Below are positions 33,763 to 45,571 of a stretch of DNA of 64,000 bases, piece after piece (position 1 is the first letter of the stretch; each line of letters begins with the position of its first letter). Origin of the DNA: Dipteris shenzhenensis (taxonomy: Eukaryota; Polypodiophyta; Polypodiopsida; Gleicheniales); NCBI GenBank assembly GCA_047967505.1, contig CM106540.1; one strand, written 5' to 3'. The position numbers and the translations under genes are program-made. The notes beneath the pieces are model-generated. The model did not search any database, had not been told where the DNA came from, and saw nothing but the letters and a program-made list of their open reading frames with translations.

Positions 33763-33903
33763 AAAGTTATGGTCAAGGATTTGGCCAATAGAATCAAGCA
33801 TATTCTGAGTAGGTTGGTGCATGCTAGACAATTTGGTTTTGTATATGGAAGGGACATAGAAGATGTCATTCTAAATATATTATTGGCTCTATTGATCATG
33901 TAG
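33763..33903 (+). pseudogene. LINE (L1-type) reverse transcriptase scrap
   Basis: One frame reads KVMVKDLANRIKHILSRLVH then ARQFGFVYGRDIEDVILNIL. This is the K-x-L-A-N-R-hK-x-h-L-x-x-hh-x-x-x-Q-x-G-F-h-x-G-R-x-I-x-D segment of LINE RT. A TAG ends it and the catalytic FADD region is missing. Confidence 0.8.
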
Positions 33904-34491
33904 TGAATCATAATGAGTCATATTGATTTTAGTCTTTCTGTCTTTGCAGAGATCATGGCAGCTATTGCTATAAAAGAAATTTTGCCGATACGCATGGGAG
34001 TTTAATGAGGAGTATGGGCTCAGTATGGTCAGAATAGATCCAATTTAGATATGAACAGGTTCTAAATGCCATTGGGTTCTGGCCACTACTAGGTGTTTGG
34101 TAGGTGCAGTGGAACTAGTTGTGTGCAACGGGGCTACCATGTGATTTGGCACTACTTTGGCTGTTTGATGAAGATTGATTTCTTGCTTGAATGCTAGCAA
34201 AGCCATTGCCTTAGCTTGATCTTTAGTCATAGTTGCATGTGATGAGGCCCATCTCGCTGGAGGCTTCATGGAGTTGTGCTCATGGCTTGGACCATTTTCT
34301 TTGTTGTTGTGCTCAGTCAAATGAGTTGAAATTGTTGCTAGAGTACTTTTTTAGTATGACACGTTCTTTCACATTGTTGCTTCTTTGTTGTGAGACTTCT
34401 AGGAGGATGATCAGTTAATCGAGCTCTCTCTCACACATAAAGAAAAGTTTCTCTCTCACTATTCACATAGAGAATAGCTTTCTCTAAGAAG
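33904..34491. other. Nothing recognised
   Basis: A minus-strand frame at 34045-34320 shows no known domain. The 3' end grades into CT-rich DNA. Confidence 0.35.
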
Positions 34492-34573
<82 letters not shown>

Positions 34574-34596
34574 ACATAATGAAAAAACTCTCTTAA

Positions 34597-34645
<49 letters not shown>
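34492..34645. repeat. Microsatellite (CT)n(CA)n ... (CT)n
   Basis: (TC)n from 34494, (CA)n to 34577, a short spacer, then (TC)n from 34600. The gypsy element inserted just beside it; a (CT)n tract also lies on its far side (43441). Confidence 0.95.
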
Positions 34646-34647
<2 letters not shown>

Positions 34648-36019
34648 ACACATGAAATAGAAGAGCTTTCTCTCTCTCTCCCTCCCTACCCTGCCTATAA
34701 CAGGTGGCCCTTGACAAGGGACTGAGTCTCAGTCTGCCCCTCCTTCATCATCACCTTCGGATTCGACATCGATAGCAAGGAGGAAGTCCTTGCCCTCTTT
34801 TGGGTCAAGGGGAGCAACCCTTTGACATCCCTAGGACCTAACCAAGGGGAGCAGCCCATTGTAAGGTTGGACTCCCAACTATGCTCTAAGGGCTCAATTC
34901 AAATGGGAATATTTGAATTTATTGGCCCTTCAAAGTATCTATTGGGGAAAAAGTACCACATGAGGACTGAAGCCTTAATGAAGGCAGCTCAACATTGCAA
35001 CCAAGGGCGGTACTCCCTCCAAAAATCAAACAACTTACACACATAGGGATCAAAAGTCCAAGAGACCAGAACTCGAAGAATACGTGAGCTGCAAGCTCCA
35101 TCTGTAATCCTGAGAGTGTTGTGAGGATTTTCTTCTGCATCTGAGAGATGCTTCCATGTAATCTTTACCCTGTGGCGTTTTGACCACAGGGCCTCTTTCT
35201 TTTGGAATACAAGACATTCGTTGTCCCTGCTCTGAGTGTTTTTGTTCCAAGCATTGAGGTAGATAGATGGCAAGCATCATTCCCCTCCCCTTCGTTGAGT
35301 GATGAGTGTGCAGGGCATGTTTGAAGCTTACCTTGGAGCCAGGGCTTCCCCTTGTTCTAAGGAAGAAGCTCACCAAAGGGTAGACCGTTTGTTAGCTCGT
35401 GGGAGACGCAGTGACCATCGAGGTGTTTGCTCAGGTGGTCGTTTCGTTAATGCAGAGAGCAGAGCGACCAGTGTAGGGACCCGTTCGATCCAAGACTTCG
35501 TGAGGGCCAAGAAACCCTCCTCAATATCTCCTCTACCAAGTGGCAGGATGCGTGGAGCCCAGACCACAGAGAACCCAAGATCTAAGATCCCATCGTCAAC
35601 GATCGGAAGGTGACGGAACTGTAGTTCCATCACACCGAAGCTCGGGAAGCTTCACACAGGCACGCCATAGCTCCATTTCCCAAGCCCTTCGGTATAGCAC
35701 ATCACCCCACCGACGCGATCATAGGGTCGGGCCCATGATCATAACAGTGCCTCGGTTTGCAAGCACAAACCCGATAGAGATCTAGCCCATCGACGAAAAC
35801 CCATCGATGGAATCAGATGGAAGACGACAAAAAAGATGTGGGGAGCTTTCACGGTCGATCATGTGCACCATTTCCAGCACCCTCGTTCATACGAACTCCC
35901 ACAGACCTGAAGAACTTGTGCGATGCCAGAGATCTTCTAGTCAACGTGTGCATGGTGGCGGGGAGGTCGCCATAGTTTCAACAATGCAAGTCTTCTATAA
36001 AACCATATGGATAGGATTG

Positions 36020-36120
36020 GGTTACAAGCAAGGCCATGGCCTCAGTGGTTAGCTGGGCCGTGATGTATTTCGAGCATCTATGCAGAGGTCACCGGTTCGA
36101 GTCCGGCAGGGGGAGGCAGA
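36020..36120 (+). other. tRNA-like module 1 in gypsy LTR
   Basis: A-box-like ATGGCCTCAGTGGTTAGCT (36036-36054) and B box GGTTCGAGTCC (36094-36104), the order and type of a Pol III internal promoter. The matching copy in the 3' LTR is at about 42387-42480. Confidence 0.75.
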
Positions 36121-36204
36121 GCGCGAGTCGACGAGGGGGCCGACCCCATTCTTTTGCTAATCTCCAAAGAACACAATATAGCCAAGAGGCCCGGCTTGAT
36201 TACA

Positions 36205-36295
36205 CTAACCAAGAAGTGGCTCTGTGGCTAGCCCAACGATAGGCACTGCAGTTGCTTTCCTGATGGTTCTGAGTTCGATCCCGAGCGTAGTGGTG
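36205..36295 (+). other. tRNA-like module 2 in gypsy LTR
   Basis: Starts TTACACTAACCAAG, then A-box-like GTGGCTCTGTGGCTAGCCC (from 36216) and B box AGTTCGATCCC (36272-36282). Confidence 0.75.
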
Positions 36296-36359
36296 CACTA
36301 ACGTTTTGGGTGCACCCGCATTCGGGCGAGGACAAAATAAAAGCAAGTGGCCTCGCCTA

Positions 36360-36440
36360 GTTACACCAACCGACAGGTGGCTCGGTGGTTGGCACTTCGA
36401 GTTCATGGGAGGAGATCGAGGGTTCGAATACCTCGTGCGA
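36360..36440 (+). other. tRNA-like module 3 in gypsy LTR
   Basis: Starts TTACACCAACCGAC, then A-box-like GGTGGCTCGGTGGTTGGC (36376-36393) and B box GGTTCGAATACC (36421-36432). Confidence 0.75.
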
Positions 36441-36504
36441 CTGTGCAGAGTTTTGCGACGCGCGCGTGGAAGAAAGTACATGATATGTATAAGTGGTAGG
36501 TTTT

Positions 36505-36600
36505 GGTTACACTAACCAAGACCAAGCCACTTGGCTATCCCAATGGGAGGTTTTGCACGTAGTTACCTGGAGGTTGTGAGTTCTAGTAATGGCGGTTCGC
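36505..36600 (+). other. tRNA-like module 4 in gypsy LTR (weak A box)
   Basis: Starts TTACACTAACCAAG, then GCCACTTGGCTATCCC as a poor A box and GAGTTCTAGTA (36589 on); the 3' LTR copy keeps GAGTTCGAGTA (42921-42931), closer to a B box. Confidence 0.6.
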
Positions 36601-37068
36601 CATCCTTTTAGCATAGTCTGCTAAGTTTGGTAGTACAACCAGTTCATTTTGGCGGTTCGGACAGTTTAGCCCCCGCTAACTTTAGTTAGTCTCAACTAGC
36701 CAGACAAGGGGCTTTTGGAAACAGACTTCACAGCTGTGTTCCCCCTCTTGTCCTCAGTTTTTGGAGCAAGCCTCGGGCATTACTCTTGCTACATGATGCT
36801 TCGGCAAGCATTATGCGAAGGAGAATTTCTCCAAAGCCGTAGCTCTCGAAAGTTCTAGTCGATTCCTTTGAGCGTCTGAAGGACCAGGGCACCTTTGTGA
36901 AGGTGAAGGACAGTCAATCAGGTGGAAGTTCACATCAGTAAGGTAGCTGCAAATCTAGAGGTCAAGCAGGTACTTTGGGATCTTGGTAGGGGACCAAACG
37001 GGGGAGCAAAGGAAAAGAGAAAAGAGAAAAAAAAAAAAAGAGTTAGGGAAACTTTGCCCTCGTGACAG

Positions 37069-37080
37069 TGGTATCAGAGC
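37069..37080 (+). other. Primer binding site of gypsy element (tRNA-iMet)
   Basis: TGGTATCAGAGC one base after the 5' LTR. Confidence 0.92.
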
Positions 37081-37217
37081 TGAAGGAACTGAGCAGAGTT
37101 AGTTCCCCAAAGGTATCAGCTTGATAGGATTTGGGAAGTCAAGGGAATTGATAGTTTTCTCCCACCTTTTATATTTTCTCAGAACAGATAGTCCAGCCCA
37201 TTTGAAGGCCATTTCTC

Positions 37218-38269
37218 ATGGGTGATTCAAATGAAGTAGCTGGTGCTGAGCCAAGCAACACCAGGAGCAGAACCAAGCTCGAATTCCGTGAGCATGATGC
37301 AAGGCTTGAGGCCATAGAGCTTGCTCTAAATGAGTTGCAGACCAGCCAGGGGCTACTACACCAGCAACTCTCAGAAGCAAAGATAGAGCTTGCCCATGTG
37401 ATGAGCAAGCTAATCAAGGATGATGGGGTCAGACCATCCGGAAGGCATCGGGTCAAGCTCAAGGAGCTCGAACCATACACGGGTGCGCAAGAAGTCAAGG
37501 TATTAGAGAACTTCATCTATGACATGCAGCAATACCTTGCCCTTGCCAAGATAATTGAGCCCGAAGAGCAAGTGCTCCATGCCTCAACCTACTTGGTGGA
37601 TGACGCCAAGCTTTGGTGGATAAATTACAAGGAGGATGAGAGGACCTACCACAACACATACACAATTTCCACGTGGGAGGAGCTCTCACAAAGGCTGAGG
37701 TTGTAGTTTCTACCCTCCGACATTGAATGGAAAGCTCGGGATGCCTTGAACAGTCTCAAACACACCGAAACCCTGAGGGACTTCATCAAAGCTCACTCCT
37801 CCCTCATGCTACAAATCAAGGAGATGAGTGAGGCCGATCGACTTTACTATTTCATCAAAAGGCTGAGGCCTTGGGCACATGATGAGCTCATGAGGGAGCA
37901 CGTAAAGATGGTGGTTGAAGCATATGAGGTAGTAGATTGCCTCACTAATTGGCAAGAGAAATAACACGGTGGTGAGAGACAAGGTCAAGCCAAGCCCAAG
38001 CCAAGTGGACAAGGGATTTCCCCATTCAAGAAGAAAAAGTTCAAGTAGTTTGGCTCCAAAAAGAAGAAGTATCACCCTATGGGAGAGATTCCAGCTGAGC
38101 AGGCCAAACCTAAAGCTACTGCCACTCAAAAAGGCAAAGGTAAAGTAAGTACTGTTCAACCCAAGAGTAGTACGGGATCAGCAAAGGTTTCATCGAGTCT
38201 TTCAGCCCCGAAAGGGAGTGGTTGTTACATTTGCATAGGAGCTCATTTTGCTAGGGACTGCCCTATGTG
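37218..38269 (+). pseudogene. gypsy gag with zinc knuckle (broken)
   Basis: Starts MGDSNEVAGAEPSNTRSRTK, then a coiled region and a Retrotrans_gag capsid (YTGAQEVKVLENFIYDM, AKLWWINYKED, WEELSQRLRL, stop, FLPSDIEWKARDAL, then FIKRLRPWAHDELM). A lysine-rich linker leads to the knuckle CYICIGAHFARDC (CX2CX3HX4C; one residue shorter than usual). Stops lie at about 37704, 37962 and 38048. The protein would coat the element RNA in the particle. Confidence 0.9.
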
Positions 38270-38785
38270 ACGGTCACTACAGACTATCCAGGAAACAAAA
38301 AATGGATAGCCCACTCAAACCATGACACCCTTCAGCTTCTAGGGGCCATGAGTGAAGATAAGGTAGCCACTGATCTATTATTCATTACTGCTACAGTAAA
38401 TGGATGCCTAGTGAGGGCTATGGTGGACAGTGGGGCTAGCCATAATTTCATCACCTCCAAGAAAGCCAAAGAGATCAGGCTGAAGGCTGAAATCAGTAAA
38501 GGCAAGGTCATGAAAACAGTAAATACCTCGGGACAAACAGTTGCCAAGGTGGCCAAAGGGGTGAGTGTCCAAGTGGGAGGCTGTTCTAACAGGTCCGAAT
38601 TTTTTGTGGTAGAGATGGATGACTTCAACATGGTATTTGGGCAAACATGGCTAAGAGCTAATAGGGTACTGATTAACATCCATGATGAACAGCTAATATT
38701 CTGCAAGGAAGGAGATTGGGAGGTGGTAAAGGCATCAAGGCAAAAGGGGGGCCCTTTGCCCCAACTCCTCTCAGCTATGCAGTAG
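38267..38785 (+). pseudogene. gypsy aspartic protease region
   Basis: An open frame of 172 codons contains MVDSGASHNFITSKKAKEI (catalytic DSGA at about 38424-38435) and FNMVFGQTWLRANRVLINI, the retropepsin strands of plant gypsy elements. Frame is open here but cut from gag and RT by stops on both sides. Confidence 0.9.
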
Positions 38786-38835
38786 AAAAAAGCAAGTAGA
38801 AAAAAGCAGTAAGAAAAGGAAGTCAAGCTTACCTT

Positions 38836-39415
38836 GTGCTCATCAAAGAGCATGAGGAGAACTCAGTTTCATCTAAGGGACATGTACCACATGAGGTGCA
38901 GGGTTTATTGATGGAGTATGCTGATATCCTACCCAAAAAGCTCCCGAGGGAGCTTCCTCCTAAATGGGAGATCGACCATAGGATAGAGGTGTATCCAAGA
39001 TCAGACCCTCCAGCCAAGGCACCTTACCGATTGTCACAAGAAGAGAACAAAGAGATAAAGGTGTAGTTGCAAGAGTTGCTAGAGGCCGGATTTATCTAGC
39101 CCTCCAAATCCCCATATGGAGCACCCGTTCTCTTTGTGAAGAAGAAAGAAGGGGACTTACGTCTATGTGTGGACTATCGGGCCCTTAACAAAGTTACCAT
39201 CAAGAACCGGTATCCCCTTCCCAACATGAGGGAGTTATTCGACTCTCTAGTGCGTGCACGGTATTTTACAAAGATAGATCTCAGATCAGGGTACCATCAG
39301 ATCAGAATCGTAGAAGCTAATGTGGAAAAGACCACCATGAGGACCAAATATGGGTCGTACGATTGGAAAGTTTTGACTTTCGGGTTAACCAATGCCCCGG
39401 TGACTTTCACGACAT
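38836..39415 (+). pseudogene. gypsy RT, finger half only
   Basis: Reads EVQGLLMEYADILPKKLPRE, IDHRIEVYPRSDPPAKAPYR, then [48 protein letters not shown] and [10 protein letters not shown]. The first catalytic Asp (KIDL) is present. The sequence then jumps to the RNase H end, so the YxDD motif and the thumb are absent. Stops at 39064 and nearby also break it. Confidence 0.92.
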
Positions 39416-39417
39416 AC

Positions 39418-39611
39418 TGGGTAGTAAATTCACTGTTTTCACAGATAATGTCACAACATCATACTTTGTGATGCAGCCCAAGCTTTCTCCCAAGCAAGCT
39501 AGGTGGCAAGATTTTCTGGCGAATTTTGACTTCGACATCAAGTATAAGCCCGGTAAAGAGAATGTAGTGGCAGATGCCCTCTCTCAAGTTCCCTATCTAG
39601 CTGCAGTTTAG
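39418..39611 (+). pseudogene. gypsy RNase H C-terminal end
   Basis: In a shifted frame: [54 protein letters not shown]. These are the last strands of gypsy RNase H and its junction to integrase. The N-terminal catalytic Asp/Glu residues are lost with the deletion. Confidence 0.9.
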
Positions 39612-39614
39612 ATT

Positions 39615-41066
39615 TTGCATGGATCCACAGTTCTAGAGGAAATCAAAATAGGGTATGGAGAGGATGAGTTCGCCAAGAAGCTACTCAGGACTGATGCAAA
39701 AAGGGTACACATCGAGGTGCGCGATGGGATCATCTACTTCAAGCAACGGAGAGTGTATGTTCCATGCGCAGGAGGCTTGAGGAAGAGGATGATCCAAGAG
39801 CATCATGAGCCACAGTGGGTAGGCCATCCAAGACAGCAAAAAACCCTTGAGTTACTCTCAATAAATTTTTGAAGGCCACTGATGGAGAGAGATGCGGATG
39901 CATACATGAGAACTTGCTACATTTGTGGGCAAGACAAAGCTGAAAGAATGAAACCAGCAGGGCTTCTTCAACCCATGGAAGCCATGGGAGAGCACCTCCA
40001 TGGACTTCATCACATCTACCGAACAGCAGAGGACATACGGGCATACTTGTGGTGGTGTGTAGACTCATCAAGCTTGCCCACTTCATTCCATGCATGGGTA
40101 CATTGGATGCCCCAGTAGCAGTAAAATTCTTCTTCAAGTTCATGGTCAAACACCATGGTCTACCAAAGGAGATAGTGTCTAACAGAGACAGGAGGTTTAC
40201 TGGCAGTTTCTAGAGCACACTGTTTGCAATGTGTGGGACAAAGCTTGCATTTAGCAGCTCGTATCACCCTCAGTCTGACGGACAAACTGAGAGGACCAAC
40301 AAATTTGTGGAGGACTTTCTTAGACACTACGTCCAGGGAGACCAGGTTGACTGGTACATGCATCTAGATGCAGCAGAATTCTGCTACAACATTGGTAGCA
40401 TTCATCTATAGGGTTTTTCCCCTTCAAATTAGCCTATGGGTATCAGCCTTTGGCTCCAGGGGAAGCATCCGTACTATCTACTGCAGGGGGAGTAGCTCCA
40501 GTAGGAGGAGCCTTCCACGAGGAGTGGATAACAAGGCTTAAAACTGCCCAAGAGCAGCTGGGTAAAGCTCAAGACAGGGTGAAAAAATTCACAGATCGGA
40601 AGAGGAGGCATGTAGAGTATGAGGTTGGCAAGAAGGTTTACCTCAAACTGTTTAGCATGCCAAAGGAACTCACGGATCATCTTGCGTGCAAGTACGATGG
40701 GCCATACGATATCCTTGAGAGGGTAGGCAAGCTGACCTATCATCTGCAACTTCCTCCCCATCTACATATTCATCCCACCTTTCATGTTTCCATGTTGAAG
40801 GGTGCTCAACAAGATGATGATCCAGCCCATGAGCTACGGAATAGAGGTCCGGCACTCATGATGGATCGTGGAGAGGGTGAAGACCTCGAGAGTATCATGG
40901 CACACCATGATAGACCGAATCAATTTGGGCCTAATAGGCTGTACCATTGTCATTGGAGGGAGTAGCCTTCAAGTGAAGACTCATGGAGGATGAAACCTTC
41001 TCTATGGCAGTTTGTGGACATCGTGCGCGGCTACAATGATTCACACCCCTTTCCAAAGAAGTGAGG
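39615..41066 (+). pseudogene. gypsy integrase with chromodomain-like end (broken)
   Basis: HHCC zinc region (HHEPQWVGHPRQQKTLELL, then CYICGQDKAERMKPAGLLQP), core pieces SNRDRRFTGSF and YHPQSDGQTERTNKFVEDFL (second Asp and Glu regions), then a well-kept C-terminus (DRKRRHVEYEVGKKVYLKL, KYDGPYDILERVGKLTYHLQ, HIHPTFHVSMLK). After it come DLESIMAHHD and RLYHCHWRE, stop, PSSEDSW, which fit a chromodomain (usual E-x-I-L, YLVHWKG, x-ATWE). Several stops and shifts between 39870 and 40430. Confidence 0.88.
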
Positions 41067-41089
41067 GAGCAAGAGTAAATGGGGGGGAA

Positions 41090-43421
41090 TGTAACGGGTG
41101 GTGACCGCCCCTCCTTCATAATCACCTTTAGATTCGACATAGAGGGCAAGGAGGAAATCCTTGCCCTCTTTTGTGTCAAGGGGGAGCAACCCTTTGACAT
41201 CCCTAGGACCTAACCAAGGGGAGCAGCCCATTGTAAGGTTGGACTCCCAACTATGGCTCTAAAGGGCTCGATTCAAACGGGAATATTTGAATTGATTGGC
41301 CCTTCAAAGTATCCATTGGGGAAAAAGTCCCAAATGAAGAATGAAGCCTTAATGAAGGCGGTTGAACATAGGGGGATACTCCCTCCAAAAATCAAACAAC
41401 CTACACACACAGGGATCAGAAGTCCAGCTGACCAGAACTAGAAGAATACATGAGCTGCGAGCTCCATCTATAATCCTGAGAGTGTTGTGAGGACTTTCTT
41501 CTGCATCTGAGAGATGCTTCCATGTAATCTTTACCCTATGGCGTTTTGACCACAGGGCCTCTTTCTTTTGGAATACAAGACATTCGTTGTCCCTGCTCTG
41601 AGTGTTTTTGTTCCAAGCGTTGAGATAGAAAGATGGCAAGCATCATTCCCCTCCCCTTCATTGAGTACTGAGTGTGTAGGGTGTGTTTGAAGCTTACCTT
41701 CGAGCCAGGGCTTCTTCTTGGCCTAAGGAAGAAGCTCACCAAAGGGCAGACCGTTTGCTAGCTTGTGGGAGATGCAGTGACCATCGAGGTGTTCGCTCAA
41801 GTGGTCATTTCGTCAATGCAGAGAGCAGAGCGACCAGTGTAGGGACCCGTTCGATCCAAGACTTCGTGAGGGCCAAGAAACCCTCCTAAATATCTCCTCT
41901 ACCAAGTGGTAGGATGCGTGGAGCCTGGACCATAGAGAACCGAAGCTCTGAGATCCCACCGTCGATGATCGGAAGGTGACGGAACTGCAGTTCCGTCATG
42001 CCGAAGCTCGGGAAGCTTCACATAGGCATGCCACAGCTCCATTGCCCGAGCCCTTTAGTATAGCACATCACCCCACTGATGTGATCACAGGGCCGGGCCC
42101 ATGATCATAATAGTGCCTCGGTTTGCAAGCATGAACCCGATGGAGATCTAGCCCATCGATGGCAACCCGTCGACAGAATCAAATGGAAGACGACATAAAA
42201 GACGTGGGGAGCTCTCACGATCGATCGCGTGAACCATTGCCAGCACCCTCGTTCATACAAACTCCCATAGACCTAAAGAACTCGTGCGACGCCAGAGATC
42301 TGCTCATCGATGTGTGCATGGTGGCGGGGAGGTCGCCATTGTTCCAACGACCCAAGTCTTCTATAAAATCATATGGATAGGATTGGGTTACAAGCAAGGC
42401 CACGGCCCCGGTGGTTAGCCAGGCCGTGATGTATTTAAAGCATCTGCGCAAAGGTCACGAGTTCGAGTCTGACAGGGGGAGGCAGAGCGCGAGCTGACGA
42501 GGGGGCCGACCGCTGATCTCCAAAGAACACAATATAGCCAGGAGGCCCAGCTTGGTTACACTAACCAAGACTTGGCTCCATGGCTAGCCCAACGATAGGT
42601 GCTGCGGTTGCTTTCCTGACGGTTCTGAGTTCGATCCCGAGCGCGGTGGTGCACTAACATTTTGGGCGCGCCCACGTTCGGGTGAGGACAAAATAAAAGC
42701 AAGTGGCCCTACCTAGTTAGTGGCTTGGTGGTTGGCACTTCAAGTTCATGGGAGGAGTTCGAGGGTTCGAATACCCTATGCGGCTGTGCAGAGATTTGGG
42801 ACGCGCGTGTGGAAGAAAGTACATGATATGTATAAGTGGTAGGTTTTGGTTACACTAACCAAGACCAAGCCACTTGGCTATCCTAATGGGAGGTTCTACG
42901 CGTAGTTACCTGGAGGTTATGAGTTCGAGTACTAGTGGTTGGCCATCCTTTTAGTAGATTCTACTAAGTTTGGCAGTACAGCCAGTTCATTTTGGCAGTT
43001 CGGATAGTTTAGCCCCAGCTAACTTTAGTTAGTCTCAACTAGCCAGACAAGGGGCTTTTGGAAACAGACTTCACAGCCATGTCCCCCTCTTGTCTTGAGT
43101 TTCTGGAGCAAGCCTCGGGCATTAATCTTGCTACACAATGCTTCGGCAAGCATTATGCGAAGGAGCAGTTCTCCAAAGCTGTAGCTCTCGGAAGGAGTTC
43201 TAGTCGATTCCTTTCAGCGTCTGAGGAGCGTCTGAAGGACCAGGGCACCTTTGTGAAGGTGAAGGACAGTCAATCAGGTGGGAGTTCACATCAGTAAGGC
43301 AGCTACAAATCCAGAGGTCAAGCAATACTTTGGGATCCCGGTAGGGGACCAAATCGGGGAGCAAAGGAAAAGAGAAAAGAGAAAAAAAAAAAAGAGTTAG
43401 GGAAACTTTGCCCTCGTGACA
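41090..43421 (+). repeat. 3' LTR of gypsy element (2332 bp)
   Basis: TGTAACGGGTGG...CCCTCGTGACA, preceded by the polypurine tract GGGGGGGAA (41081-41089). Confidence 0.9.
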
Positions 43422-43439
43422 CTACCCCCCCCCCCGCCC

Positions 43440-43486
<47 letters not shown>

Positions 43487-44370
43487 GCTCCATGCTCATT
43501 GCTCTACCATGTCTCTCCCACCTGCAACTTCCCCTAACCACCTCACACCTCCTCCCTACTCATAGCCCGCACCTCCATGGTTGTTGCTCTGCCATATCTC
43601 TCCCACCTGCAGCCCTAACCACCTATAGCTCCATTTGCCCACTTGCAACCCCCTTAATCTCCCTAGCATCTCCCTCTACCCATGTTGCTTTGTAGCACCC
43701 TCGGCCATGCTCCCTCTTTCCCCACTGCCCCTGCTACCTCTGGCAACTCATTTGCAGCCCCTCCTCATCCGCACTACAGCCTCCCACCCCACATTACTAC
43801 TGCATCCCCTTCTGCCATGCTGTAGCCCTCGTGCAGCCCGCTCCACCTATAGTCTCCTCTCTGGCCTTCTCTGCTCCCCCTCCTAGCCCATCAACCACTA
43901 CCCTCACCTCGAACCCCATTGGTTGTAGCCCCTCCTCATCCGCACTGCAACCTCCCACCCCCAGTACTACTGCATCCCCTTCTGCCGTGCTGTAGCCCGC
44001 TCCACCTACAGTCTCCCCTCTACCCTTCTCTACTCCCCCTCCTAGCTTGTCAACCACTGCCCTCCCCTCGAGCCCCATTGGTTCTCCTCCACATCCTTGC
44101 ACCTCCCACTGAACCCATTGCACCTCCATTCGCCTCCTCACCCGTTGTTGTCATACACCCCTCAGTCACACTCAGCCCCATTTCCCACTCACACTCAGCC
44201 TGTCTCCCTCCAGTCCCCCCTCATTTTCTCTCAACTGCTCCTATTTTGCCAAGACTAATGCGGGGTGAATGGGTTGGAGGACCCTTGTGAGGGATCATAG
44301 CTCCTAGATTATGATGCTTCAACTCCCTGTCCAAACAAAACAAAGAAAAAGTTTGCATTAGCATCATGAT

Positions 44371-45571
44371 ATGGGGAAAGGAAAACAAGAGAATGAGAAA
44401 CAAAAGGATAAGGGCATAAACAAGAAAGAGGACAAGATTCCAAAGCAATTGACTCTAGAGGACGTCAACACACGTGTCAACAGGAGTGGGGTAGGTTTTG
44501 ACAACAAAGAAATAATAAAGAATGCTATAGTACCCATCTCAGTGGTGCCATCATCATCAACAACATCTACTTTGGGGTCCTCAACATCTCGTTTGACAAC
44601 CACCACCGGGTCTTCCACCTCAAATCCATCACCTACATTGACTACAGTTATTACACTAGTTTCACCACCTACTTCATAGACTCCAGATATCCATACTGAC
44701 CTACATCACTCTTTCTCTTCCCTTTCATCCCTCCCCCTTGGCCAACCCTCTTTTCAATACTCTAATGAGTACCCTCATCACACTAGTATTCCCTCTTTTT
44801 GCTCACTTCACTTGACAACCACCTACCATCTAGCCCCACCACTCTACCTTTGTACCATCTCCCTTCCAATCCAAGATTCCAAGAGACCCGGGCTACCCAT
44901 TGGTTGACCCAGTTAATCTCCAAGGATCTCCTCATAGAGGTGCATAGCATTCATGCATGTGAGGTAGACCTGACTAGATTTGCATAGGAGCAGGATCGTT
45001 GCACTCAAGAGTAGGCACTTATTATATAGCAAGTCAGTCTCATCTAGGAGCTTAGGCTAGGTTTGTTATTTAGTAATAACAAGCCAATCTCATCTAGGAG
45101 CTCAAGCAGGACATCGTAGAGCTGAAGAAGGAGGTTTCATCTCTGAGCACGACCTTGGGGGGCACACCAACGGTAGCAGTGGAGGACCAAATAGCCACCA
45201 TGCAATCAACCATAGCAGAGACTTCCAAATGGGTAGATGTAGTGAAGCGAGAACCTGCAACGGTAACCGTTTTGGCCACTCTTTTTGAAAAACAATGTAG
45301 GGCTACTAAGGCTCTCAACATCAGAGTCCGAGGGATTCCACAGACAGAGATCTTACTAATGGATGATGCGACCACCTTGGTGATGACCACATTAGAATTT
45401 CCTGATCATGCTATTGTGGGAGAATGGCGAGTGGGAAGAGACCCCAACAGAGAGAAGCCTCTTGTTATATGCATTAGAGACCCTCATGCATGTTTGGCAT
45501 CTCTATGCCATAGATTGGCCCTATGGGATTATCCCACTATATCTATGGATGAAGACCTGACTCCTTTGTAG
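44371..45571 (+). pseudogene. LINE copy A ORF1 (two pieces)
   Basis: Piece 1 (44371-44679): MGKGKQENEKQKDKGINKKE, a lysine-rich start, then an S/T/P-rich linker. Piece 2 (45155-45571): AETSKWVDVVKREPATVTVL, ALNIRVRGIPQTE, then AIVGEWRVGRDPNREKPLVI. The VRGIP and RVGR..NREKPLVI.FRD pattern is like the RRM and C-terminal parts of L1 ORF1 RNA-binding proteins. The frames are not joined. Confidence 0.6.

Larger units (their letters stand above)
34696..37067 (+). repeat. 5' LTR of gypsy element (2372 bp)
   Basis: It starts TATAAC (the 3' LTR has TGTAAC, so the TG is mutated) and ends CCCTCGTGACA. It contains four tRNA-like modules at about 36020-36600 and a short insertion near its start relative to the 3' LTR. 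Confidence 0.9.
34696..43421 (+). mobile_element. Ty3/gypsy chromodomain retrotransposon, full length but dead
   Basis: LTRs 34696-37067 and 41090-43421 flank a 4-kb interior with a tRNA-iMet PBS, gag, protease, RT, RNase H end, integrase, chromodomain-like end and polypurine tract, in gypsy order. Target duplication is CTGCC (34691-34695) against CTACC (43422-43426); the duplicated copy of the right junction keeps CTGCC (48943-48947). LTRs look roughly 90% alike in sampled stretches, so the insertion is old. Most of RT and RNase H is deleted. Confidence 0.93.

Noticed and set aside
34045-34320. Minus-strand frame of 91 codons near the gypsy element
   Set aside because: No recognised domain, no repeats or ends, and no partner frames.
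36020-36600. Functional tRNA genes in the gypsy LTR
   Set aside because: A and B boxes are present, but I could not fold a full cloverleaf with acceptor stem for any unit, so they are called tRNA-like modules only.
43488-44290. Leu/Pro/Ser-rich frames after the (CT)n tract (also in the second copy)
   Set aside because: Pyrimidine-rich leader read in several frames; no domain, and both strands are equally open.
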